Assembly (NCBI GenBank): GCA_017590115.1
Contig: JAGGNK010013003.1
Coordinates: 1,240,001 to 1,304,000 of the forward strand
Reading direction: 5' to 3'
DNA length: 64,000 bases
DNA from: Montifringilla adamsi
Lineage: Eukaryota; Chordata; Aves; Passeriformes; Passeridae
Positions within the stretch are counted from its first letter, which is position 1. Every line of letters starts with the position of its first letter. Shown one piece after another: positions 38,201 to 49,400 of the stretch. A program made the position numbers and the translations under genes. Under the pieces are notes generated by a model. The model made no database searches and was not told the origin of the DNA. It worked only from the letters and a program-made list of their open reading frames with translations.

Positions 38201-39540
38201 AGCAGTATTTTTTTTGTTTTGTTTTTTTTGAAGAAATGGGGTATGTTCTTTTCCAGATTAGACAGGGACTCCAGGTAGCCTTTATCCTGGCGGGTGGGAT
38301 GTATCTTTTTTGAGCAGCACTCTGAGCTGCACCTTTATCTTCCTGCTGTGGACACAGTGTAATAAATGATGGTACACTAGATGGCTGTAGTACTTGAAAT
38401 AAGCACTGCAGTAAAATTTCTACAGCACAGAGCTCTGGAAAGGGGGTTATTGGACACAGGGCAGCATCTCTGCCTTGACTACACTGGGACCTCCCAGTTT
38501 TCATTTTTCTGTCAGAGTAAGAAATGCATTTTTAAGGGAAAACTGATATTCCATCAAATAGTTTGAATTTAGCAACAAAGCTCTACATTTGTAATATCCT
38601 CTCAATAAGAAGCTGCAAGGATCTGGTAAATATTGTGCAAATTAATTTGTAAAATTGCAATGACTGTGACTAGTGTGCTGAAGCAGACAGAAAATGGACA
38701 AGGGGCCACCTTATGCCCAAATAGCAAAAGATTATAGATAGAATAACCTTGTATCAAACAACAGCTCTGTGTTTATAAAAGGTAAAGCTCTGCTCTCTTG
38801 CTAGGAGACGAACCTAAACAAAGAAAAGATAATTCACTAATGGTGTGGTGGTTTTCTATTTTTTCCCAAGGTTTGGATCATCCACACAGCCTGTCTTACA
38901 AACTGGAACTGGGATCAGACCAGGAGATACCCTCTGACTGGTACCCATTTGCTACTGTCCAGTTTGTTGTTCATGACACCTGTGCCTCAGGAACAGAAGT
39001 GAAGTCCCTGGGCATAGAGAGCGACCTGCAGCCCCAGAAACACGTGGTTCAGAAAGCTTTTTACAATTGCCAGGTATTCTCAGAGCTATGCTTTCCATGT
39101 TTTCTTCCTCTTCTCCCTCCCTGCTCCCCCATACAGTATTTGAAAAGCAAATATGCTTTGTATTCGAAACATACCTTGCACGTACTTTTGATAATGACTT
39201 TGAGCAAAAGAATCATTAAATAATAATTCATTGTCTGATCAAAGATGAGACTGAAAACTTGAACTGTGAATGCAGCTTTTTTTTTTTTTTTTTTTTTTTT
39301 CCCTCATTTGAGCTATTTTTGGGAGTACTGTTTTTGAAATCTGTTGGGTCTGGAAATATTTTGATTTTGTGTCTAAGCTCTTTTTCATGCTGTTGCTGCA
39401 GTTCACACTTTCCGTGTCCAATTATTTGCTAATTCTGCCTGCTGTTTTTTATTTTCTACCTGCAGGTTGAAATTGAAAAGAAGTGGATTAGGCTTGATGG
39501 AGAAGACCCAGATAAGGCTGGCAACTGCCTAATGCAATGA
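30290..39540 (+). CDS. STON1: STON1, stonin-1 (complete, 3 coding exons, 735 aa)
   Basis: Stonin-1 is a cytosolic clathrin/AP-2 associated endocytic adaptor of the stoned-B family, with roles in cargo-selective endocytosis. The three exons join in phase to 735 residues, the same as my recollection of the human length. Residues 9-12 are WVTF, matching the WVxF type of AP-2 alpha-appendage ligand known from stonin-2. Residues about 1-265 are Ser/Pro-rich and divergent (SSTGSTPLSSPVVDFYLSPG). The stonin-homology domain runs from about 270 to 400 (FMLRIPEKKNMMSSRQWGPI). The mu-homology domain runs from about 408 to the C-terminus (NYEEQEMTLEIVDNFWGKV, WIKALWTMNLQRQKSLKAKM, SDWYPFATVQF). The start is the first in-frame ATG after the acceptor, with A at -3, and aligns with the vertebrate start (MCS.NP..WVTFDD). 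Two upstream ATGs precede it in the leader. Confidence 0.97.
35996..36066 (+). other. Candidate alternative STON1 exon (unconfirmed)
   Basis: 71 nt between TGTCTGACAG and a consensus donor GAG|GTGAGT. If joined to the donor at 32219 it reads through in the STON1 frame (T, then DGDKLLYAPSTAQQWQNFST, SEE) and ends in phase 0. It cannot be followed by the normal exon at 38871, which needs phase 1. It would therefore belong to an alternative 3' end or to an unrelated transcript. I do not recognise the peptide. Confidence 0.3.
36228..37301 (+). other. Candidate alternative STON1 terminal exon with poly(A) signal (unconfirmed)
   Basis: The acceptor GGCTTTTCAG precedes GTT ACC ATC TAA at 36228-36239. 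A clean AATAAA follows at 37296-37301, with TG/T-rich sequence just after it (TGTTACAGTTTTACTTGTCTCTG). Together with 35996-36066 it would give a 670-residue stonin-1 lacking the last mu-homology strands. This is inference from splice and poly(A) signals only. Confidence 0.25.
38871..39073 (+). CDS. STON1: STON1 coding exon 2
   Basis: 203 nt after TTTTTTCCCAAG, completing the split Ser codon then LDHPHSLSYKLELGSDQEIP to QKAFYNCQ, ending in phase 0 at GTATTC. It encodes late mu-homology-domain strands. The WYPFATVQF segment is nearly invariant with mammals. Confidence 0.96.
39277..39300. repeat. Poly(T) run, 24 nt, in STON1 last intron
   Basis: A homopolymer 165 nt upstream of the last STON1 exon. 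Confidence 0.9.
39466..39540 (+). CDS. STON1: STON1 last coding exon
   Basis: Twenty-four codons (VEIEKKWIRLDGEDPDKAGN...) and TGA, after CTACCTGCAG. This final strand matches the conserved C-terminus of stonin-1. Confidence 0.95.
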   Translation, partial: VEIEKKWIRLDGEDPDKAGNCLMQ

Positions 39541-42500
39541 AAGAGGACAGGAGGCACCGTCATAGGATATTAGTAGGGATCAATTTACATAGGAAATTCT
39601 ATTGTTAGAAGAAGCGCAGTGACCTAGATTAGGGTAAACACTGTCATTGAATTTTTTTTTAGTGCTTATGGGTTTGAGTCTGCAAATCAGTACTGATTGG
39701 ACTGGCCTGCATTCAAGTAAACTTCCTGTCATGGGAGTTCTGGTATGAGTAAGGTCTCCTTGTCAGAGCAGCAGGATGTGAGCACTTCACTGGCTGATTC
39801 TAATGTATTGTTTTCCTGTTGTGTATCTGTGACTGGGGAATGATCTCATACTCCCTACTGAAACCTAATGGCACTACTCAAAAGGTTCCTGTCACTTGGA
39901 CATGTAATATTTAGTAATCAAAACTTCCAGAGTGCTTATGATCTATCAGCACCTGTGTAAGGTCCAGAAGGACCAATTACATTTTTTAGTGCTGTTTGAA
40001 AACTCAAGTCCCTCTTGTTTTGGCTCCCCTTGATGTATGTGAGTAGAACAAGTCCAAATAATATTCTCAACAAGAGCCTTCATTAATGAGTTGGAAATTG
40101 GGTGATTTCATTGGAAAAAAGGGTTCTCTGCAATAATACTCTTTATTCTTCTGTGGCTGCAACTGTTCTCTCCTCAGCACTTTTTAGGTTCACTCAAAGT
40201 AATCTCCTGGGCAAAAAAACCCATATGGCAGATGTGATTGAAGTCTCTGTGCCAGCATTAGACAGTTCCTTTTCACTGCTGCAGCAAGTGAGAGAAGGGG
40301 TGGATTCTCAGTGAGTGTAAATCAGTCCAGGGCCATTTCATCTGATGAGGCTTGGAGAATTTACACCAGAGGAGGCTTCCTCCCACGAGCTGGAGAAAAG
40401 ACTGGTTGCTGCTGTTTGCTCTGTGACTCCTTTAGGATGCAAGTTCCAGATGTTGGTATGGAAACTGCAGGAGCTGTGGCTTTGAGTAACTTTTAAGACA
40501 TGCATGGAAAGGGAGAAGTTTTCATGCTCCAGGCTCTAAAGGCATTTTCCATGGGGAAGTAATGCAGGAATGGACTGTCACAAGAGACATGAAGCTGTGA
40601 TGCTTCATCAGGCAGCCTGAGCTACTAATCACTAATGTCAATGTGTTAATTGTGTTTTCAACAAACAATTGGCCTTTAGGGAAAGGTTCTAATACTTCCC
40701 TTCAACCATTATCCCCTTTGCCATTTTTTGCAAGCTGTAATTCCAGTTCTGAAACAATATGATAAATTTAAAAAATGCTCATGATACCATTTTTTTTTTT
40801 TTTGGCTGCAGTTTTCTTAAAATTAGCCTTACTTCAAACTAAAATTAGTGGAGAACAAAAATATAGGAATGCACTGTCTCACTTTATATTTTGTGCAGTT
40901 TGTAACTGTTTATATGAACACTGTGTAAAAATACAGATAAATGGTATTCTCCAAAAGTAGAAATATGTGGGATATACACAGAGAAAATTACCAGTCTGAA
41001 GAAATAGAAGATCATAATATGAACCTAGTTCATCACAATAAACTTTTCCCCCCATCCAGAAGCTGAGAATGAAATGGTAATAGATTCTGTAGTAAGTCCT
41101 GAGGGCAGGTTTTTTATGGGTATTGCATTGCCAAAGCCCCAAATAGACTATTATGGTATTTGGGCTTCTCTATATATCCCTTTTTATTAGCAGATTATAT
41201 TGTTATAAATCTAAGCAAGCGTTGGACTGTAGTAGTGATCCAAATATGTCTCAGCTGTTGCCTCCTCTGTCTGTGTTTTGACTTGAGAAGCCTTTAGCAC
41301 CTTCAAGTCATGTTTGGTGTTTTATTAATATTTAATTTTGGTTTATATTATTCTCAGCTGAACTAAGGGGCACAGCGTTGCCACCAGGGCAAAGTGTTTA
41401 TACTTGGCGACATGGCAAGCTCTGCAGTTTGCTGAAGTCCATGGTTGTACTACGACTACAATATTTATTAGCCTCTTCGCTCAGTGAGGTAGAGGAAGGA
41501 AAATATGCATTGCAATAACCTGCAGTTACCTTTGCCTGGGGTGGACTTGTTTTGATTGGCATTAAACAGCTAACTCAGTAAACCTATTAACAGTGGTTGC
41601 TCTCCAAAGCCTGTCTCGCCCAGCTGCTCCCTATTTTTCTGTTTTTACGAAGGAGGAACCTGAATATCTCCATTCCATCTCTCTTTCATCTTAGGATCTC
41701 CATTCACAGCACTCACCTCCTGGGCACTGGGTACCTGGTGGTGTTACAGGTCCTGTGGCTGCTGTTGTGCTCTTAGGTGTCTGCTGTGTCTCAGGATGTG
41801 TTTAAGGAGCCTGTGCAGTGTTGACCCTTCAAGATACAAGCTACTGTTTGCAGTGAGTGGCATAAGTAATGAATGACCACCTTACAAGTCACCATTCCTG
41901 CTAGAGAGTTGTATTAACTCCAGTTGTATTAAGGTGTTATGGTGCAAATGGTCATTCAGACTTACCGAACTCAATAACATAAAAAGGTCAAGCTACAGCT
42001 TTATCTGTGTTGCAAACCTCTGGATTTTCATTTGAGGCTTGCAAGACTCATGATTAACTTCAATCAGAATTGGATCAGGATAACAGGGAATTAACTCCAC
42101 AGAAATACTGCTACACTGAAAGAAAGTTACTCTGTTTAATACATGGCTTTCAGTTTAAACTTGACAATTAGTGAAGCCTAAGATTGAATAATTGCCCTGT
42201 TCAGTCTCACATATGCCTTGATGTCAGAATATTTAAAAATAGGCTGCAGTTTAATGAAAGAAAATTTGGGTTGTCTGACTTTTTTCCCCGCCATCAAATT
42301 CTAACTTCCCATTATATTGCAACATGCCAAACCAGAAATAACCAGGCTTCTCCTTTCTTCTGTGTTGTGTTTACCATAACTTACTGACCAAATATTAACT
42401 TTAAAACTCATTGCTAACATTTTCCATGAATGTTAACTGCATTTTTCTTAAAATTACCCTCACTACTGTTAGTATCAGCAGCTGAATACGGGCTCTGAAT

Positions 42501-43726
42501 TCTTTAGAAATCTTGGCTACAAGTAGTCTAATTGTAATTTTGGGAAGGGGAATGGAGATGAGGAACAGTTGCTATAAGCTGTTGTCCAGCTAGCAGAAGG
42601 ACTGGAGCTTTAAATAACCCATGAGGTTATTTACCTCATGGTAAATAACAAGCATCATGTGAGGAACCAGGTTTCACACGTGTCTGATCTCTGCTTCCCG
42701 CAGCGAGTGCCCGCAGTCACTGAAATGCTTCCAACTGCCTGGGTCACTTAAGATGCTGACATTTCACTAACATTTACTTCAGGGCAGTGTTTAGATGTTA
42801 TCTGTGTTTCCTTCACAAAAGGACCAGCAGGGTTTGGGAGATTTTATATTTAAAACAGAAATCAATGAGAACAACTATTTTTATAGTTGCCTTACTTACA
42901 AAGTGTCATATTTGCTGAAAACGACAAACTTTATCTTTGCATTCATCTTTCTCGTACTAATTGTATTACTCCAGGTAAATGGTACTTGATGTAATTTTGG
43001 ATTCAAACACCTATTGAAGTCAGTGGAAGTCTTTTAACTGATAAAATGGGATCTGCATCAAAGTCTCTAAGAATAAAAGAGAGGCAAAAAAAAAAAAAGA
43101 AGAGGCAAAAAAAAGAAGAAAAAAGGAATGGAGGTAATGGTCTGTAGATGAATTTTTATGTCAGTAAGTAAGAAACCTACAATGCTCACTTATTCCAACC
43201 AGAAGAGAGCACAAAGTATAAGAAAAGAGGTGTTACTGGATGCCACAGCTGCAGCTTTGCAGAGATTAGGGACAATGGTTCTGTTGCCCCTCGGTAGAAA
43301 CTCTCAAGAAATTAGGATGATGGTGCACCCCATTGAGCTTGATACCAAGCCATTGTCATCCTTATGCTCCTTGCTTTGTTTTCCTCCAGATTCTGTATTA
43401 ATTGTCCAAAAGTATTTTACATCTGAACATATGTTTTCACATGTTACTTTTGGTTGTGTTTATTTTACCTGGCAGACTTCTTTGCTGCGGTGTTGGTATC
43501 CACACTTATATTTTCCATTTATTTGTCTTTTTGTTACTTAACACAGTAACTAACTGCTGCAGTTAGTAGTTCTTAGCAATAATTTTGATAACTCTGAAGC
43601 AGTGCTGTTACTCGTAATGGAAACTATAATTTTATTTGGGTCTTTTGTCAGTATAAGTGCAAAGAGATCATGCTGATAATCTTGTAATAACATTTTGTAG
43701 ATTGCATATTGATTAAAAAAAATAAA
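39541..43726 (+). other. STON1: STON1 3' UTR and downstream region, end undefined
   Basis: Non-coding. Candidate AATAAA hexamers are at 41037-41042, 43072-43077 and 43721-43726; the last has a T-rich, TG-containing stretch after it. I cannot tell which is used. An A-rich AAGAGGCAAAAAA low-complexity stretch lies at about 43082-43130, and a hairpin cluster at 42611-42649 is listed separately. Confidence 0.4.
42611..42649. repeat. Cluster of three interlocking perfect inverted repeats
   Basis: Within 39 bases, TAAATAACC (42611-42619) pairs with GGTTATTTA (42625-42633). CCATGAGGT (42619-42627) pairs with ACCTCATGG (42633-42641). GTTATTTACC (42626-42635) pairs with GGTAAATAAC (42640-42649). All three stems are perfect and mutually exclusive. 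Confidence 0.9.
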
Positions 43727-43924
43727 GTTGTATTTCAAACCAGCAGTTTCTTGTGCCCTTAGTAGAAATGTATCAAGTTAGTTTTGAATTTACTATAATT
43801 AACTGGTTGATCTTGATCATCAGGTATAGCAGCTCATAAGAAAGAACAGTTCTCATCTGTGAGTGGGGAATATCACTCAGATAAAGCTGGTAGCAGAAAG
43901 CTCAGTGATGCACTACATTACATT

Positions 43925-44420
43925 TATCATAGAACTTCTGGGGTGGAAGGGACCTTGAAGATCATCCAGTTCCAATCCCCCTGCCATGCACAGAGACAGT
44001 TTTCCCTACACAAGGTTGTGCAATGTCCCAGCGAGCCATGAACACTTCCAGGGGTGGGGCATCCACAGCTTCTCTGGGCAACCTGTGCCAGTGCCTCACC
44101 ACCCTCCCAGTAAAGAATTTCTTCCTTACATCTAATCCAAACCTGCCCTCTTTCAATTTAAAGCCATTCTTCCTTGTCCTAGCACTAATTGCTTTTGTCA
44201 CAGCTTTTTGTAGCCCCCTTTAGGTGCTGTAAGGTCTCCCTGGAGCCTTTTTCCTCTCCAGGGGGAACAGCCCTGGCTCTCTCAGCCTGTCCTGACAGGA
44301 GAGCTGCTCCAGCCCTCTGAGCATCTCCATGGCCACACTATGAACTCGCTCCAGCAGGTCCATGTCTGTCTTGTGTTGGGGGTCCCAGAGCTGGATGCAG
44401 CACTCTGGGGGGTTCTCACA
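43925..44420 (-). mobile_element. CR1 LINE, 5'-truncated 3' end
   Basis: About 500 bp closely matching the reverse complement of the avian CR1 3' end: TCATAGAACTTCTGGGGTGG at the element's 3' terminus, then GAACACTTCCAGGGGTGGGG, CAACCTGTGCCAGTGCC, and finally GTGTTGGGGGTCCCAGAGCT. The minus strand still reads the C-terminal end of the CR1 ORF2 reverse-transcriptase protein at 43962-44201 ([29 protein letters not shown]) without a stop in that stretch. The 5' truncation is typical. It is not a host gene. Divergence looks moderate. Confidence 0.93.
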
Positions 44421-45309
44421 ATGATTTATGGCAGACCCTTTTCTGCCTTATTTCCTAGCAGTACTAACCCAAAGAATGCCGTGGTTTTTCCTGTTGAGTG
44501 CTCCTTCTGGTCTCTCTGGCGTATTTGAATATAATGTAGTGACAACTGTTTAAGACTTTCACAAATTTCAAAGTCTGTTCTGTTACTAGGGAAACAGTGA
44601 GACCTCTGTGGGGAAATATGGGAATGAGGCAAGAGGTTTATGAGGCAGCATTCAAAGAATGGGCTTAAAGAATAAAATAACCATGCCACTTGTCCTATGC
44701 TGCGGTGTCTGTAGCAAAGCAATCAGCTGTTCTGGGAAGCACTGGGAAACAGAGTTAACATCCATTTTCACTTCAGTGGTGTGCTATCCTTCAGTGAGCA
44801 CCTGCAAATGGAAAGCAGCTATCTAGCAAAAGTATGGTTGCCTTAAAGAGCTTAAACATTGTGCAATGTTTAAAAGTATCAGCGAACAACATGATTCAGG
44901 GACATGAAAGAATGAGATGGGAAATTGCTAGAATATAAGTAAAAACATGAAAACATTTATTTTGGGACAGCTTCCTAGTATTTGCAGTGCCTTGTATGTG
45001 CTATTTTATAGGACTATTCTTTCCTTAGCAAAAACAACCAGTAATTTTTTTACAATAACAAGCATAACATGTTGTAAGCAGTGCTCATGCTCCCTGCTGA
45101 AGCCTCACTAATAAAAATAAAAGCATTGGCTCAACATTCTGCTTTGCCATCCCAAATCCCAGTGTGATTCGGTATTTCTGGTTGTGAGTGGGTACAATCT
45201 AGTATTACTTTGCACTGTGATGGCCTTTTTGGTTTAATTGAGAATAACTTGCACTTCCTTTCCCAGCAACAAAAGTCCAAGGGGAAAAGGTCAGAAGTAG
45301 GGATGTGCT

Positions 45310-45345
45310 GGGAATATAAGAGCTGTGTGAGGAGTGACCAGCAGT
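45310..45345 (+). promoter_or_regulatory. Isolated TATA-like sequence
   Basis: GGGAATATAAGAGCTG is followed about 30 nt later by a purine-rich, GC-richer stretch (45330-45730). It resembles a TATA promoter, but no reading frame or conserved exon follows. It may be chance or a remnant of an element next to the LTR. Confidence 0.2.
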
Positions 45346-45768
45346 GGGGGTAAGAGAGAGGAAGCAGGGAGCGAGCCGGGAGCTGGCAGGAGAGGGCAGC
45401 AAGCAGAGCGTGTTTGCACTGAGCTGTCTCTAAGGAGAACTGATGCCTCTCTAAGTCAAGTTGAAAAGTTTACCAAGGAAAGGGACTGAAACAAGAAAGT
45501 GCGGGGTAACCTATGCAGAGAAGTGCCTTCAAGGGAAGGTATTGAGAACAAAGTTGGGAATGGCTGTGGGTGGAAGTGAATGATCTCCTGGGCTGGGGAG
45601 GAGGAGCTGAAGCAGCTGGAGAAGGAGCAGGGGAGCATGTCAGAGCCATTGCAGGCACAGCAGGTGGCTGTGAGACTGATGGGGGGCAAGGGAAGGTTCC
45701 CCACCTGAGCACGGCAGTGCCAGGCCAGGCAGGGGGCCTGCTGGTTTTTGGTTTCTTTTTTCTACCTC

Positions 45769-46470
45769 TGTCGAGGTCGGGATTGAAGACACTTGAGATG
45801 ATAGTTCGTGTTCAGACTCAGGTGTTTATTATTTCTTATCAATGTTACAGTCTCACAGCAGTGACTTCTGCAGTCTTTCAGTAGCAAGGCACAGAATGGC
45901 TAACTAGCTCTTGTTACAAGGTCTTTTAAGGCTAAATGATCCAATGAAGAAATGACACCTAAATTATTTTCACTTTTAACCCAATAACTTCCCTCAAAAT
46001 CCGCACTGCGGACTTTTCTGTCCAATTACAAAATACCACCCAAATCCATGAAGAAGAAGGAAGAAAAAGGTAAAGAAGAACAACCTGCCTCCACCCTAAA
46101 ACCTCCATCTTGCTTCATATTTATTACTATATTCTGAAACCCCAAACTCTAAGTTTTCCACCCTGTGATATTACACACTTCTAACCAACTACACGCCTGT
46201 AATCCCAGTGCTATCAATCAATTTTGGACGCTTGTTCCACGGCCTCAGGTCAAATGCAAGTGCTCTCCTGGGAGTCGGAGTCTGTCTGTACAGAAAATCT
46301 AAAATTCTCAGTATCCAGAGTTCCAAGAGGGGCCCTGCTTTCATACAGTGCATCCTGCCATTGTGCACCAGGCAGAACTCGCAGGGCCTGGAGCATCCCT
46401 GTTTGACACTGCACCGCTCTCGGTGGTGGTGACCTGTTCTCAGGACAATCTTGCTCATGCCATGGAAATG
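45769..46470 (-). mobile_element. Solo LTR of an avian endogenous retrovirus (right edge approximate)
   Basis: On the minus strand the sequence ends ...AATAAACACCTGAGTCTGAA followed about 35 nt later by CGACCTCGACA. This is an R/U5-like poly(A) signal and a CA terminus, at plus position 45769. A TG start at 46175 (minus-strand TGTAATATCACAGGGTGG) is one possible 5' edge. Similar-looking sequence continues to about 46470, so the LTR may be longer. No gag, pol or env frame and no primer-binding or polypurine tract is visible next to it, hence solo. I found no clear target-site duplication. Family name not assigned. Confidence 0.65.
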
Positions 46471-49400
46471 ACAAGGTCAATGCTGTAAGGAATGCAATGA
46501 ATATATCAAACAAAACCCAGCAGTAAAGAAGGAAGGATTTAAAGCAAGAATTTAGGCATTAGCCTGGTGATATCCAGAGGTGAGCTACCACTGTAACTTT
46601 TTTGGACTGCCATCTGGGAAGGGACCTTCATGTGTCATCTGTAGTATGGAGCAAATGTCACTGTCTAAATGGAAGTGATGACACTGGGACTTAGATGAGA
46701 CTTCATCCGAAGTGGAGGGAGCGAACCACTGCCTGAACAGAAACAGGAAAAGGCTGTTTTAGCCCCCTCCATCTAAATCCATTACTGAATATCTTGGATG
46801 CTAATTATGTGATTATGATGTCAAAATGAGAGTGCAGAAAATCTGCTCCTGGTAGGTCTACTCAAAAGTGGAGCTGAAGGTGAAAAGAAAAAAAAAACAA
46901 AAATGGAAAGGTGTGTACAGTTGTGTATCAGGACAAGAGGAGCTCCTCCTTGTTTTCTCAGAAAAGGAAGCTCAGGAATATGACCTTTAGCAAATACTGG
47001 GGTCCTCATATAGATGCTTCCCACAGCCAGTATGACAATGAAGGTTACTCTCCATACAACTGAGTTATTCCTTAGCAGAGTTAAATTGGTATTAATGAGG
47101 CAGTAAGAAGGACAGCCTGACTGCTTAGATATGCTTCAGCCTGTTTCTCAAAGTCACTTGATAGGTGATTTTAGTGGTTGCTTGGTGCTGCAAATTCCAC
47201 TGCTGGTGCAAAGGTCTGATGTAGTCACTCAGCTTTATTCCTCTTGAAATTACCAAATGCAAAGTTAGGCAGAGCAAACTGGCCTTGACCAAAACAGGCT
47301 ATTCTGCTTTTATTTAACTTCACACTAAAAGTGCTGGACTTCTGCAATCATCTGCTCAACAATGAACTTCCAGCAGCTAATTCAAATAAGGAAAAATGAT
47401 GTTTCTGGCATTTATTCTCCCATTGCACTCTGCCTCTGTGTGGTTCTGCACCCCCTAGTAGCTAATCTCTCTCCACTGGAGCCAGGAGCAGATGAGTGGC
47501 AATTACAGACAGGTGAGGAAGGGGTGAGATTTCATCCACTGATGAAGAAGGGTAAAACCACATGGCAGGGAAAGGACTTAAAGAGCCACAAAGGCAAAGA
47601 CAATGGACAAAAGAGGAGGGAGCTGAACTGTGGCTTTTCTTAGGACGCAGGTCAGGAGGTTGAGGCCTCTCTGGGAAAAAATACACATCTATACATCATA
47701 CCCAGGGCAAGCAAGCAGATAGCAAAGGAGGTGAGGGAACAGGGGCTGAACCAACCTGACACCAGAAGGAGTGTGATAAAAAGGCACAAGAATAAGCACA
47801 GTGAAATAACCCCTCCCCATCCCAGGTGGCTGCTGTTTCCCTTTGAGGCTTTCTGTCCCCATAAGGCATATGTACCAGGGTGAGTATTTAGGAGAGGAAA
47901 GGCTTGTTTCATCCTTAATTAGGCTTACTGATACTACATAAGTCTTTGGGCTTATTGAGGAGCTGAGATATACAGTACTATTCAGTATATTCAATCCATC
48001 AGACTGCCATTTTTATATAGCAGTTTGTACAGGTCAGAGCCCTTCATAAACCACCCAATGTCCTGAAAATTTGTCATTACATTGAATTAAGGGATAGCTC
48101 TTTCTAGAGTTCTGATAAAGTGGCTTAAATCAGGTAAAAAAAGAGAGGCTCTTGAAGAAACAGGAGTCACACATGATAAATGAAAAAGGAAGAAATCACA
48201 GGTCCCAGTATTATCTGTCTCAGAACTCCAAGAGAAATGATGGAGCTTGTAACAAAATCATGCTGTTAATAAAATTGATTATGAGACTGGAGTGCTATAT
48301 ATCTATGAGTCAACAGCTGAAAACAAAGGGAACACATTAGAGGATATCTTTAAAATGAAATTACACCTCTGCTCATGTCATGTTATCTCCATGAGGACTG
48401 CCTGGATTCTGCAACCAGTTCCTCCTAAGAATGATTGCCTTTACTTGGAAAGAAAAGGCAAGATGGTGTTTGTATAATATGCCTTGAGAAAGAATTGTGC
48501 AGCCCTGCAGTTGTGTGGCCGTGCTCCTCTCCAGCAGCAATGCTGGATTTAAACAGGAGAGGGCATTCATGACCAAGTATCTGAGCGTGCTGAGGGCTCT
48601 CCGTTTCTTAGAGGAAAGACATTTGAAAACGGTAACTTTTTTTTTAATGATTAATAAAGGCTTATCATCCAAAAATAAATCTTCTCTAGACAACATGTAC
48701 CAAAAGGAATATAAATAATTACAAATTAAAACCTGTCTAGTAAACGAATGTTTGAGGTGCCCTTAAGCAGCACTATCCCAAAGGCAGACAAAACCCCTGA
48801 AAATCAGGAGGGTTTGAACAGCATGCTAATATTTTCTTTTCTAAAACTCTGGTGAGCTCTTAGACTGCAATGGGGAGAGCTGGACTGGAAGCTGAATCAA
48901 GACTGATGAAACCCCAGTGCTGTTCCTGGCTGCCGTTTGTGAGCTTGGGCAAGATTTTTGGTGGGTCTGTGCCTCAGTTTCTTCTCTTAAAAGTGGGATG
49001 AAAAGTTAAGAACTTCCATAAGCATGAAAATGACAACACTGTTGGCAGGACTTGGATAGTAGGTTAAGCTCACCACATCAAAGCTAGCCAGTCAGTAGGA
49101 ATAATGCTAGTCACAGATATTTTTATATTTTCCCCCTTGTTCAGAAATGACTGAATTTTTTCTGTGCATACCAGGCTTTCTCATGCTGTTCAGCTGACAG
49201 TGCTTGGATGAAAAGACACCTTCCCTAGGAATTTGTAAAAGAAATTATACAAGGTGTGTTGCTAGGCCACAGATGAAAATAGAAGTGTCTTGGTTAGCAG
49301 GAAGTGCTCTCTGCAACCTCCCTGTGTGGCTTGGAAAGTTGTATTCCCATTCCTACTTTATCCCCAGTGATATCTGTGTACTTTAAGTAGGTTTATCGGC

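Larger units (their letters stand above)
32220..38870 (+). other. STON1: STON1 intron 2, with possible alternative exons
   Basis: A 6.65 kb intron. Most of it is unremarkable AT-rich sequence. The exception is 35996-37301, where a splice-bounded open segment, a further acceptor and a poly(A) signal lie in order; these are listed separately. The open frame at 36727-37185 (152 codons) has no recognisable domain. Confidence 0.6.

Noticed and set aside
43549..43571. Short near-palindrome ACTAACTGC T GCAGTTAGT
   Set aside because: A nine-base stem with a one-base centre is not remarkable in 64 kb.
43962..44201. Minus-strand frame [18 protein letters not shown]...
   Set aside because: It is the C-terminal end of the CR1 LINE protein, not a host gene. 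Listed under the CR1 element.
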